Shown: positions 1-13,039 of the stretch, piece after piece | How positions within the stretch are numbered: the first letter of the stretch is position 1 | Layout: each line of letters starts with the position of its first letter | Assembly (NCBI GenBank): GCA_003991915.1 | Contig: RQTK01000084.1 | Span: forward strand, 458,333 to 522,332 | Length of the DNA: 64,000 nt | Reading direction: 5' to 3' | DNA from: Elysia chlorotica | Taxonomy: Eukaryota > Mollusca > Gastropoda > Plakobranchidae | Program-made: the position numbers and the translations under genes | The notes under the pieces: generated by a model | Told to the model about the DNA's origin: nothing | What the model saw: only the letters and a program-made list of their open reading frames with translations | The model's database searches: none

Positions 1-70
<70 letters not shown>

Positions 71-71
71 T

Positions 72-158
<87 letters not shown>

Positions 159-159
159 A
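1..159. repeat. (TAG)n microsatellite
   Basis: About 52 tandem TAG units run from the window edge, with one substitution near position 70. The array probably continues outside the window. The same triplet recurs at 26327-26456 and, as CTA on this strand, at 34131-34180. It gives long artefactual open frames and is not coding. Confidence 0.97.
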
Positions 160-619
160 TATGCTTTTTGTTTTGTTTTAGTCCAGTAGGTAAGCTTTTT
201 TTTCTCCAATCTGAGAGAGCTCTAAGTCTTATTTCTTGTTTTTGACTTGCGACTGTAGGCACCTATGTTATCTGACTCGACTGACTTGTCACTGGAATAA
301 TAGAAGTGAGCTCACTTCCACATTGCCAAGCTTCTAAGGTGTTTAGTTTACTAATAGATCTACCAAAGAAGAACACTTTCACCGAGCGAAAGCCATTAGA
401 GTCTAGATCTAGATCTAGATCTATTGTTTAGATTCTATAGACTAACGCATTCAAATCTGTAACTCCCTAAAACATCTTTAAACTTAAATCTAGACCCTAA
501 TCTTGATCTAGATCTCTTCTGATCTTCAGAAGGCACTTAATTTGATCTCAACGTAATCTAGATCTAGATCTAATTCGAGGCATAGGTTGCATGATTGTTA
601 AAGGGACTTACCAATCACA

Positions 620-820
620 CACATGGAATAACAGATTTTATTTCAAGGCTTGGCATTCCGTGAGTTTTGCGGTCCCTTACCTGTGTGCGATCAAATGGGT
701 GGGTGGGTGAGATTCGATTATCAGAGTCATCCAAACTGTGGAAAGAGAGAGAGAGAGAAGACAGACAGAGCAAGCGAGTGTGAGAGAGACAGAGATAGAG
801 AGAGTTGAGTTGGTTGCTTA
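620..820 (-). repeat. Dispersed element, copy 1 (inverted)
   Basis: The reverse complement matches 33920-34125 over most of its length. It has a pyrimidine-rich part (CTCTCTCTAT, then ACTCGCTTGCTCTGT, then CTGTCT runs), followed by a CCCACCCACC block, then ACAGGTAAGGGAC, then CAAAACTC and a GAATGCC motif. The distal half also matches 1107-1175 and 53250-53500. No coding potential is visible. The similarity is clear by eye, but the ends are approximate. Confidence 0.8.
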
Positions 821-1106
821 ACATATCAATTTTATGTGCTTAAATGTTCATCCCCAACCCCCTTCCCCGCCTGCATTGCACCTGTGTTTAAATTTAAACA
901 ATAATTGAATAGGGCCTACAATCGAATCGCTCCCTGTCTTTTTTAATCAAAGAAATCATGACAAAACAATAAAAAATAAAAAAATAACAACAAAAAGACA
1001 GGAAGTACAGCTGGCAGGTATTTAATTCAATTTTAAATTATTTTTTTTTTAAATTGCAAAAAGAAGTACAGCTGGCAGGTATTTTGTTTAATTTTAATAA
1101 TCAAAT

Positions 1107-1175
1107 TCCGCCAACCCACCCACTTTATCGCCCACAGGGTAGGGACTACAAAACTTGAGGAATGCCCAAGGCTTT
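1107..1175 (+). repeat. Dispersed element, copy 2 (short)
   Basis: This is a short copy of the element at 620-820: an ACCCACCCAC block, CCCACAGGGTAGGGAC, ACAAAACTTGAGGAATGCC. It lacks the pyrimidine-rich half seen at 620-820 and 33920-34125. Confidence 0.75.
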
Positions 1176-1404
1176 GTTTGAAAACCCCTTAGAAGTGATT
1201 TGAGGTTACACCCCAGAGAGGGGTGTTAAACTGTCATGAAAGGGAGGAGTGTGTTGTGAGTCTAGAGAGAGAGGGAAAAAATAAAGCTGTATGCTGCAGT
1301 CCATAACTTCTCTCTGACTTAGATCTATGGGTCATAACGTGTCCCTTGTGGCTTGTAGACAACACTAGTACCACAGATGTCTATTAATAGCACTATAAGC
1401 TCAA

Positions 1405-1412
1405 TGACGTCA
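1405..1412 (+). promoter_or_regulatory. Perfect CRE palindrome TGACGTCA
   Basis: This eight-base palindrome is the consensus site of CREB/ATF factors. It lies about 1.2 kb upstream of the NADSYN1 start codon, in a short stretch of less AT-rich DNA. That it controls NADSYN1 is inference, because the transcription start is not known. Confidence 0.3.
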
Positions 1413-1618
1413 CAGCACGGTAGAACTTGAATGTTACTGCGGAGAGGGAAAGGGGGGCAGGAAACCTAGCCGCTAAAATGCTATTTATATAATACTATGT
1501 TACATCGTTATGCAAATCTGTGTAATCAATCACAGTTGTTTTTTTTTCATCTATAGATGGTACTCTCCACCTGCTGCTTCTTACTCTGCGTTTTAATGCA
1601 AGTAGGTTAATCGTGGAA

Positions 1619-1760
1619 TTATAATAAATATAATAAAATAATAATAATAATATTAAATAATAATTAATAATAATAATAATAATAGTGATAGTAATAATAA
1701 TAATGATAATAATAATAGTGATAGTAATACGAGTAACAATAATAATAATTATAAATAGTA
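1619..1760. repeat. (TAA)n-rich degenerate microsatellite
   Basis: Imperfect TAA/ATA triplets with interspersed GTGATAG units. It is low-complexity DNA; the poly-isoleucine open frame over it is not a gene. Confidence 0.9.
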
Positions 1761-2602
1761 AATATCAATATCATTATTGTCATCGTTTAAAGGTCTTCAA
1801 AAAAATCCCAAAAACGCTGGTGTCATTATTTTCCTGTTGTGTGTTTATTGCGCTGGTCTCAGGTTCGTGGCCCTTACCCCCCCCCTCTTCTTCCCCTTTC
1901 TTTCCGCCCACCGTCTCCTACCCACAGACACTGCGAGCATGTGCACTGGTATGCAGTGAAGAGGGGCTGGCATTTTTCTAAGTCATTTAGTGCTATTAAC
2001 AGACATCTGTGACTAGTACATATAGTATGGTCAGAGTTATGCATCTAGATTGTTATATATAGCATTTTTTTTATGAAGTAGTGTCCTCTGATACCATGTA
2101 AAGTATTCTAACTATATAGTATAGTTAGAACTCTGGATCTAAAGGTATCTATAGTTAAATAATATAGTCCTGAATTATGCTCACCTAGACTTGTGATGAT
2201 GATGATGGAATTGGGACTGTAATATGGTTCTTGCACTGGCAGTTGGAATGCTACTTCCACTGCTTGCCAAGATCCAAAACCAACTCACTGGTCCTACGCT
2301 TGGCAGCTCCCTTACCCTCTGTCTTGGACCACTTCTCAACCAGGTTACAGCCCTGGTTCTCTTGGTTCCACCCTTACCTCTTTGCTGCCACCGTACCATT
2401 GTGGTCCCTCCACAGTCAGTCCCTCACTAAGGCACACAGAAAGTTTCAATTCAAGTCTATCGCAGCCGCAGTTACGGTAGTTGAGCACATGCAAAATTAA
2501 TTTTATTTTGTTTTTTTTTTTAATTTTAGATTTAGATATGTCAATGTGGATAATATGTCTCTTTTTTTTCTTTCTTTAAGTCTGTGAGTTTAAACATCCA
2601 AC

Positions 2603-5600
2603 ATGGGGAGAAAAGTTATTGTAGCAGGCTGTAGCCTGAACCAGTGGGCCATGGATTTCCTGGGCAATATGAAAAGGATCATTGAAAGTAGGTACAAGTC
2701 TTGACGTCAGACTTTTTCTTTGTTTGCCTTTTTTTCCTTAAGATTTATAGTATTTATGGGGTAAAACTTAGTTTCCAAACCTTATGAAAAGGAATATTAA
2801 TTTTACTTATAGTGAAAAAAAAATAATCAGTTGTTTTTGACACATTTATAAGTGATATTCAGTTGTGGTTGTTGTTTTTTTATTTTATTTAGTATGCTCA
2901 TATTCACAGGTATTCAGAAAGCAAAATTAAAGGGAGCCCGTTACAGGACTGGACAAGAACTGGAAATAAGGTAAACAAGTTGTGTGAGGCATTTATATAA
3001 ATTTACAATAATCATAATTTTCCGCAGGATTTTGAACTTGCTGCTACTTTTTCCGCATTTTCCTCCTTATGTGTCCTTTCCTTCAAAGTCCTTAAATCGC
3101 AAAATTTTGCCTTTGGGCTATATCGAATTGAAACACAATGTCATTTGATCTGACCTGTTAGAAAAATAAATGCGTTATCAGAACTCAACTCAAATCGAGG
3201 AGGTTTTCTTTGAACGGTATTGATAATATAGTATTTCTGGCCAATATGCGAGAAAACGTAAAACGATCACAACGCAAATTGTGGAATTTTATCTTTGAGC
3301 AGTATCAATAATAAGTCTTCAGTGTCAACTAATTGGACTTGTGTCTGTTAATACAATGCGATAATGTGAATACATACATGTATCTAAATGCGTCAGTTAC
3401 TCTTGCGAATGGCAGTGTGTGGAAAATAGGTTGCTTTCGTTTTGATCCGCTCACCTTGTATGTTTGAATTACAACACCCTAAGCTTAACAAAAATACATG
3501 TATATTCTTGTTTTGAGTTGATCTGTTTAATTATATATGAAGTGACAACAGTGAATTACAACACCCTAAGCTTAACAAAAATACATGTATATTCTTGTTT
3601 TGAGTTGATCTGTTTAATTATATATGAAGTGACAGAAGTCTCTTGTGCTCTTGAGGACACCTTCCCATCCTTCTGTGATGTCTTGACTTTTTTTAGTCTT
3701 TCAAAATAGTCTAGAGAGCTACTAATATTAATATAATATTCGTAAAATGCCATTTTCCCTCAAGAAGGAAACATTTAGAAAGATCAAGTTAGTGAAATAT
3801 TTATATTTCTTTTTCAGTATCTTGTGTGCTTTAAAAAAAAAAGAAAACTAAATAGGATCCCAATAGTGCTAACCAATTCCCCCTTCCTTCTTTATGGGGT
3901 GGAGGTGGGGCACCGATAAAATCTCTTCCTTTTCAACCTTTCTGCATTATGATCACTGATATTACTTGGTTAAAAAATCACAAAAGCATTAATATCTTTC
4001 AAGTTTTGCCTAATGTAAACCCCTCCCCCACACTTTGAAACAAAACAAAAAAAAAGTTATTTTCTCCTGTTACAATTTTCTTTTAAAATTTAATGTGGTT
4101 AATAATGTGAAACAAAGCTAAAAATATAGTTTATCTTATGAATGGTATTTTAAGAAATAAATTTCATTTCTTAAAAAAAGAAAATTAGATATTCTTCAAG
4201 GAGCTTTTATACGATGAAGTTTTACAAGCAAGAAGGCTTCAATGCTGATATTCAAATTTGGTTTTGAGGCCACAAAGCTCAGTTTTTTACAGTTGAATTT
4301 ATGCCATTGTCAAATGGATGTTTTTGACTTAAAATCTTTTTTGTTTTCTTTTTGCAGCGGTTACAGCTGTAGTGACCATTTCCTAGAGAGTGACACTTTT
4401 CTACACTCATGGGAGGTTCTGGCTCGCATACTCTCTCACCCGGACTGCCAGGATATTCTCTGCGATGTGGGAATGTAAGCTGCTCACATCAAAGTTTATA
4501 ATATTAAAATCATATAAAATAAGTTGAAAAGTAGTTGATGCTTACAATCTCAAGGACATAAAATGTTAATTCATTTCACTTATATAAATGATTCAATTTT
4601 TCCAGACAATATTTATAGAAAAAATTGTGGAATACTTCCTCAACTCGTGTAAATTTGGAGACCATGAATATTTTACCTCTATTGCTTTTAGGATGACACT
4701 AAAAAATATATAATTTGTCCACTTCGAGCAGTACATGTGCATGAGGGTGTTGTCAGATTCTTTTATCACAGTTTGAAAGCATTATTGATTACAGCAATAT
4801 TTAGCCTAGTGGAGTATAACTGTCAGATCCTTTGAACTGCATACATGTTGGGAATGTGATGGAAGACATGATCTTTGGTTTAGGTTCTTGTAAGCTTGTT
4901 CAGGACTAGCACCAGTGGTAACTGTAATTTGTGCAAACATTTACATAATTAAAAAAATAAGTACATCTATGTAGTACTTGTTAATTGGAAAGATGTTATT
5001 ACAAAACAAATTGCACCACAGTCTTCAAAACGCTTCTGGTTGTTGAACAAAACTTTTGTCTTTTCAACAATCAATGGAAATAATGGTGAACAAAAAAGAC
5101 CCAGTGAAAGCTTCCTAGAAAAATGGCTGACTAGCATATGTAGAAGTTGTTCAGTATAAGTTTAGATTGTTACGGTCAAGTGTTTATTTATAGTGTTTGA
5201 TTCTTTTTTTTTTCTTCAGGCCAGTGATGCACAAGAATGTTTCTTACAACTGCAGAGTATTTTTTCTCAATAAGTAAGTCATCAATTAGTTAAACTTTGG
5301 TGCAATACATCCTTTTTAGGCTTAACATTGTAGTTCAGTTTTGCTTTTAGTCCTTCAAGGACTGCAATGTTAGTAACTTTTGTGAATATATGATATGAAT
5401 GTTGGAGTTGCAAGTTTTACCTACTACTTCATGATTTTATAATTCTTTATTTAGGTAATTGTGATTTTCTAACTACCCCGGCAGAAAAATAACCACCCCA
5501 TTTTGTATTGATGTTGTTTTTTTTTTTTTTTTTTTTACAAATTTGTGGCCATTTTCATTTCTCCTTTTAAAATGTTATCAGAATTAATACTAAAAAAATC

Positions 5601-8600
5601 ACCACTAATTATCTTTTTTTTGTGTGGTATATTTTATAATTTTAGTACAAATGAAAAGTAGGAATGAAAGAAAACAAAGAAAAAGTCACAGATGTACTTA
5701 CAAAACACTGTAACCTTTTGTAAAAAAAAAAAATCGTCAGGAAGATCCTGCTCATCCGACCAAAGATCATGCTGTGCAATGAGGGAAACTACAGGGAGCC
5801 TCGGTGGTTCTCAGCGTGGACAAAACTTAAAGCGACAGAGGAGCACTTCCTGCCCAGGATGATTCAGGAGATATCAGGCCAGGTGAGTATGTACTGCCAC
5901 TGTACTTTGTCTCACAATGAAACTGTTAATAGCCCAAATGTCAGATATGTCTCAGAACTGGGTGAATGAATGAGTTTGTTTATATGTTATACTAGGAGCA
6001 ATGGTGACTCCTCTATCTCTCTGAATGGTAAAAGAAAAAAAAAATTTGCATAAAAAGTTTGGTTCAAAGAGAAGTATATGTACAGCATTTTAAAAGATCC
6101 ATGTGTAGGATGATCCGACTTAAATTTTATTATACAGATCAATTTTCTTTGTAAATCTCAGTTGTCGCTGAGAACTAACATAAAAGAATATGCTCTCTAA
6201 TGGTTTGGAAGCCAAGTTCAGATTTCTTTCCCATAGAAAAAGCGGACAGTCAACCAGAATGTAACTTGTGGAGGATCGACATACAATTTTATATTTAATT
6301 ATATACCTCTTCATTCATAGAGAACAGTGCCAATAGGAGATGCTGTGATATCAACATACGACACCTGTATTGGGGCAGAAATCTGTGAAGAGTTGTGGAA
6401 TCCCAAATCTCGTCATATTGATATGGCTCTTGATGGAGTTGAGATCATCTCCAACGGAAGTGCTTCTTACCATGAGCTGAGGAAAATGTTCATTCGTGTC
6501 GACCTCGTCAAGTCTGCATCCAGGAAGGTATAACAATAGAATGTGGTGTCTCAGTATATAATATAGACTTAGCTCTAAAGGAATTTACTGCTTAAAGATT
6601 AAAAAGTTATGTTCATGAATTGCCATTATCATTATTTTTTTTAAAGCAAGCTAAATGTTTCATCAGTGAAACCATTTAAAGTCACTGTGTATTTCTTTTA
6701 TTTTCAGTCTGGTGGAGTGTACATTTTCTGTAACGGTGTAGGATGTGACGGTGAGCGCTGCTACTGGGATGGTGGATCCATGATTGCTGTCAATGGAGAT
6801 CTGGTTGCTGAAGGACCACAGTTTTGCCTGGAAGAAGTGGTTAGTTTCGACTACCAAAGAATTGCTTATACCATTACGTACTTTGAAATCACCAGTTCTT
6901 GTTTCTTTCATCTTTCCCCAGCTGATAATTAGTATTGTTGAGGTGTTGACTTTCCCCAGCTGTAAAGATTCATTGTATTGTTGAGTTGTTGACTTCAACA
7001 AGTATTGAAGAAATAGTTCAGTGAAAGATTTAATGAATGACAATTTTTTATTATTTCACCTTGGTCTTCATCTATCTTTTAGGCTGGTAATAAAACCAAG
7101 GTTACTCTGTAAGTATTGGAAGGTACAGATAGTAATAATATATACATAATAAAACAATAATTTCACAATTTAATGCACAAGGTTTGAGATCATAACTCAA
7201 GTTCTTCTTTTACATCAATCCTAAAAATATATTAGGCTCTGCTCGTTCAAAATTATACGTTATAATGGTGTAAGCTCAGCTCTGTTTTTATACTAAGTGC
7301 TTATTGAATCTTGTGACGAATTTTATTGCAGTCTGTGATTACTGCTACTGTTGATCTGGAGGATGTCAGGACATACAAAAACTATGTCAGGTCACGAGCA
7401 GAAGAAGTAAGATGTAATATTCTTATGTTTTTTGTTGTTTTTTTTACTTTTAATTCAGAGACCTATTTCCAAAATTTCTCTCATTTTCACTCCAGGCAAA
7501 GTCTTACCTGTTGATGTTTTTTTCTCTAGCCATAGAAAGCATAGCTCTCCGTGTTTACTATCTTATTCTGAAGGAGTCTCCTATACAGCGGCAGGACCCT
7601 ATAGATGGATACCCAGGACTTGGCTGGTCATATTATACTGACATTGGTCCTACCAGTAGACAGTCTGATCACAGGAATAAAACCAGGGACTGCTGATTAA
7701 ATTGCTTTGCCTTAGCTGAGCTACTCCCCCCCCCCCTCTAAACTAAATATATGAAAATGTTTTTAAAGTGATTCACATATGAATATTATAGCGTTAAAAA
7801 GAAAAGCCTTGTGTTTGCATAGCAATCATAATATATAAATAAAAAAGGCTTTATATTTTTTAGGCTGCAAATTCAACACCATTTCCAAGGATATGGGCGG
7901 ACTTTGCACTTTCAGAGGGTGAGGAGTATAATCTCATACCAGAGACAAAGCCAATCACGTTCAGTCTTATGTCAGCAGAAGAGGAGATACGGTAAGTAAT
8001 CAATATAGCATCTTTACTGCTTTTGAAACTGAAAAAAAAAGTTATCAGTTTTGTCTTACCACTTGCGCTATCTTTGATCACCAGTTAGCAGTTGGCTTCT
8101 GTACCTTGGATCAATAAGCTCAGACAAAGGCTTAAGACTATAATTATCTCCAGTCATACAAACAACTGCTGCTCTTTTAAAACTGAAGCCTTTCTGGAAG
8201 GACAGAAATATCGAGCTCAGCTGGTAGATCAGACTGATGTGGTCTGTGGTAATTTTAATATTTTTACACTGCTTGCAATGCTTTTGTCCCTTAAGGGATA
8301 TAGAGGGTAGCTTCAAATCAGATGATCATGCAAATTTATTTTTCAGATTTTAAACTGATTTCCCAGAGAGTTATGTAACTAAGTTGGAAGTCATGATTTC
8401 TGCTATATGTTTTAAATAGTTAACCAACCAATATTGCTAGCAGGCAAGTGACTAATGCGCTACAGTGTGAGAATTATAATCATTCAAAGCGAATACAGAG
8501 CAAGCAAAAGGAAGAATATTTACTATCAAAGTACACTGGAGAATTTTAAGTGTTTCAGCTTTCCCCCCGAAAAAGTGGAACATCTTTAAAAATTTATTTT

Positions 8601-11600
8601 AAAGGTTAGGACCAGCTTGTTGGCTCTGGGACTACTTGAGGCGCAGCGGCCAAGGTGGTTATTTTCTACCTCTCAGTGGTGGGATAGACAGTTCCAGTAC
8701 AGCCTGCGTCGTTGCATCCATGTGTCACCTCATTTGTGAGGCAGTGTCTAAAGGAAGTAAGTGGTTACTTTATTTTATTGTTTATTATATTTCATTGCAA
8801 TTTTTGTGAGATATACAAGAAGTAGCACATGGTGATTTGACTTTCTCTCCAAAAAGAAAAAAAACAACATTTCAAGGCTATAGTTGATAAATATTTTTCC
8901 TGAGAAGCAAAAGACTTTTTGACAATTCCGGTGATAAAGTTTTCTTGTCTTTAGCACCATATGATCTGTTCATGTCTGCTTTGCTTTATATAGCACAAAG
9001 TCTTAGGCTACTTTAGTAGACATGTGGTGAACAAAGCTATGGAATATTACAAGGCACAAATAATTAGCTAGATATGTCAGAACGTTTAAAAAAAATCTTA
9101 TTTAAATAATCACAATAATCATTCTGTGCTGTGGTGGGTGATTTGGATAGGTGTAAATCAGCAGTCAATATCAGTATTAGTTAGTATGCACTATTTATTA
9201 GGGTTGTTTGTCATTTATTTTCCACTTTCAGACGCTTCTCCAATAGCACTTTGTAAGAAAATAGTGCAGCTATTCGAGACCACAGTCTGTTGTTTAAAAT
9301 TTGTCATGATGAATTGAGACTTTGTGTCAACTAATATACATTCATAAAGTATTTTTTGTTTGTTTGTTCAGGCAAAGCACAAGTAATACAAATAAGACTA
9401 TGTTTGCTTTTTCTTCTCAGACAAATCTGTGATTCAAGACATCCAGCGCATTACAGGTCAGCAAGGATACTTTCCAGCTGATCCGCGGGAGCTGGCCAGT
9501 CGTTTATTTACCACGTGCTACATGGGCTCCGAGAACAGCTCGGCTGACACAAAGGCCTGTGCAGCTGGGCTAGCGAGAGATATTGGCAGGTTGCTACAAA
9601 CTTTTCTCCATCTCTCTCGTATTTCTTTTATATTAATCTACTCTCTCTTTCATTTATCTCAATTTTATCTTTCCATTTGATCTTGAAATATTATGTGTAT
9701 ATGATGCTTTTAAGATTTGTGATGCATCAGGTTTCAAGCATCAGTTTATGTAAATTTGATTGATTCAAAAGTTAAAATTTGGTCAATTCTATATTTAAAA
9801 AGAGCAGTGCCTGATATTCATAGAAATGTTAGGGGGCAAACTGATATAAGCGGCATATCCCTATGGTGATGTTTGTGGGTATTACTCAAAGTTGTTTGTT
9901 GGATTTCGCCCCCTACTGGTTGTATCGGTGTCAGTAGACGGAAGTACTGGTATTTCTGCATCATCTCATGTGTCAAATAAAACTCATAAAATTTTCAGCT
10001 GTTAGTCTTGGTACCTACATAGGATCCTCCATGGGAGCCTAGCACTAATAGACATTAAAGTATGGGAGAGTTTCTCTTCTACAAAAGAATGAATTTATGG
10101 GAATAACAGATTTTCTTCAAGCTATACATTTTAAACAATACATTGAAATGCTTCTCACTTACTCATCTCCCTTGAACTTTTGTTAAATATGTGTATAAGT
10201 TATGGTGACTGAATTCATCCACAAGGGTTGGATTAAACACCATCATGAGTTGTGGCATTAAAACATTAATCACATGTACTTGTTCTCTTTCATATCCTCA
10301 TTTCCACATTTCTAATTTGGCAAAAACTAATATATTGCATGTTTTGTCTTACCTCTTAAGAATTGTAAAACATCAGATTTCAATTATCATTTCCCATGAA
10401 TTCGATCAATTGCAGTGTTAAATATTGTTCAGGCCTATGGCTAAAAGAGCAGCCTCATGTTTCGTTTTCATCAAAATTAAAAGTATTTCATACAAGCTTT
10501 CAATTTTATCTTAACAAACTAAATCATGCCACTCTTTTCTTTATAGCAGATTTGTTCACCTCCTCTATAGTTAAAAAAGGTAATAAGGAAAGGGTAATTA
10601 TTGTGGATTTTTGCATAACAATTCTACTAAAAAAAATAAAAATAACGGTGGCAGAGACAACAAGAACAGGCAAAAGGCCATAAGGCCTATCAACACCCGT
10701 AAATAATATCATCATATCATATCGTATAAAAAAAGATTGTTTTTCCCTGCACATGAATAATTTGTTTCTATTTGCGTAAATGGCAGTTACCACTTGGGAA
10801 TCACCATTGATCTGGCAGTAGAAGCTTTTCTGAAAATCTTCAATTTGGCTTTCAATGTGAAACCTAAGTTCAAAGCTCATGGAGGAACAGTGAGGGAAAA
10901 CCTTGCCCTGCAGAATGTACAGGTACTCTATGTTATGAGAGATAGACCATCATAATGTTCCAATATATGTGCTTTTATGAAACTATTAAATTAGTTGTTG
11001 ATGGTCATGCAAGCAGGAATTCGGTGATGTAGAGTTTTATTGTCTTGTAGATTACTCATTATTTATGCTCAGTAGAATCTTCTTAAAAAATGTCAGTTTT
11101 TAAAAGAAAATTGCCTTATTTTTTGTTTTTGTCACCATGCATAAGTAGACAACTAGGGTAAATGGTTGCATGCAGCTAAATATATTTTCCAATATAAACC
11201 ATTTGATGAAAAATTTGCATATATAACTAAAAACTACTATTACTGATAGTGAGGGATGTGAAAGTATGGCAAAAACTTGATTGAAACTGCACCTTGCATT
11301 TGAAGGGGAGAAATAGTGTCCTATTTCAGAAAGATGATGATCATTGACAAATAACATTATGGAACTTTTTTCTTTTAGCGAAGGTCTTTTTAACATGTAG
11401 CATAAAAATCCAAACAAATAAAGACTGGGTGATATTAATACAACAGCCTGATCTGGAAGCCACCTTTAAAGAGTCAAGTATATTAAGTTTCTGAAAGAGG
11501 CTGGTACACTTTGACATATATCATTTTGATAGTTTTCTTAAAGAATCATAAGCTAAATTTTGCAGAATGCCACCTAAGTAATCTCTTAATTAATTTTAAC

Positions 11601-13007
11601 CTTTTTTCCCCCTCTATCCAGGCCAGGGTAAGGATGGTGCTTTCCTATTTGTTTGCCCAACTGAGCTTGTGGGCTCGATCAAAATCTGGAGGCTTGTTAG
11701 TCTTGGGCTCGGCCAATGTTGACGAGAGGTAAAAAAAAAATTATTTAGTTAATTATCTTCTGAATCAGAAGAATAATTATTTTAAATTTTTAATTTTCAA
11801 TCAAAACTATATACTTTTTCTCTGTTGTATATTTGATTGTGAAAGCATTCCTACTTTAATAATGATCTGTTTTTTTATGTGGCAGAATATTAATCAAATT
11901 GAACAACGTTGTGTTAAATTTTTTGTTTGCAGTTAAAGTTTTCAACACCCATGCTATTACAGGTATTTTCAATCAGGAAATGTCATTCTTAGTTTTTCAA
12001 GTTTGAAACATAACAGCAAATGGTTATGCTGTCATAAACTTTCATTAATTTATAACAATAAAAAAAATGTTTATGATGATAAATATATCGCATTCTAAAT
12101 TTTCTTTCTTTCTGATCTTTTTTTTATATTATTTTAGCCTCCGAGGATACATGACCAAGTATGATTGTTCTAGTGCTGATATCAATCCCATCGGTGGAAT
12201 CTCAAAGACTGATTTACGACGTTTTATACTGCACTGTTCCACGACTTACAAGTTCACAAGTCTTGAGAAGTAAATAAAAAAAAAGAAAGAAAAACTCCAC
12301 TTCAACACCCTGTTAATTTGATAGGAACTATTATTGTGCATATATTAATATTCTGAGCATCTGATTAATCCTTGGAACCACTTAGATTTATTTAATTTTC
12401 TTTTATAGCTTTAGTTTTATATTGTCAAGTCCTAAGGTGTCAACTGCTGCGCATAGTTATAACAGTTCATATTGTTTTACATCATGTTTCAATAAAAAAT
12501 GTTTTTCTAGTAGAAAAGGTATTTTTTCAAGCTTTGAGAGTTCCATAGTGCTGCTTTTCGTCTTTAAAAATCCTCTCATCATTTAATATAATCAAATATG
12601 AGTTCAATATGAGGAATTGCTCTATTGCTCCTGTGACTTAATATAGATTAAAAACGAATTTGCAATTTAGGGAAGGGGGAAGAGGGGAGTTTTTACATGG
12701 AGCCTATTCCTAACCATTGCCACGCACTTAGCATTACCTTGAATTTCAGCTCTTATTGTTGTTTTTTTTACTAATAATTATCACAGGGATCTGCCTCTTC
12801 TAAAACCTCACAATGTCACTATAACTCAACAATCTTGCTCTGCCCCCAGGATCTACCAGGCCCCACCCACTGCAGAGCTGGAGCCCCTTGTGGAGGGCAG
12901 GATTGCACAGACAGATGAGGTGAATTCACTCTTCTCAGAAATCTGATAATATCAGTTAGGATAAGACAATACTTTACTATCTCACAAGGCATGGGGGGCA
13001 GAGGGTG

Positions 13008-13039
<32 letters not shown>

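Larger units (their letters stand above)
160..2580. other. Upstream non-coding region of NADSYN1
   Basis: No conserved protein is visible in any frame. The region holds TCTAGATC-rich patches (about 398-424 and 546-572), two copies of a dispersed element (620-820 and 1107-1175), a near-duplicate of a short AAGTACAGCTGGCAGGTATTT phrase at about 1003 and 1063, a perfect CRE at 1405-1412 and a TAA-rich stretch at about 1619-1760. A pyrimidine tract ending in AG at 2579-2580 looks like the acceptor of the exon that carries the NADSYN1 start codon. A non-coding first exon therefore probably lies somewhere here, but I cannot place it. Confidence 0.6.

Noticed and set aside
1..159. CRISPR-like or coding repeat array
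   Set aside because: A pure trinucleotide repeat without spacers.
10396..10880. Open frames overlapping NADSYN1 exon 12 on both strands
   Set aside because: Exon 12 (10787-10922) is in a different frame and explains the conservation; the rest is intron.
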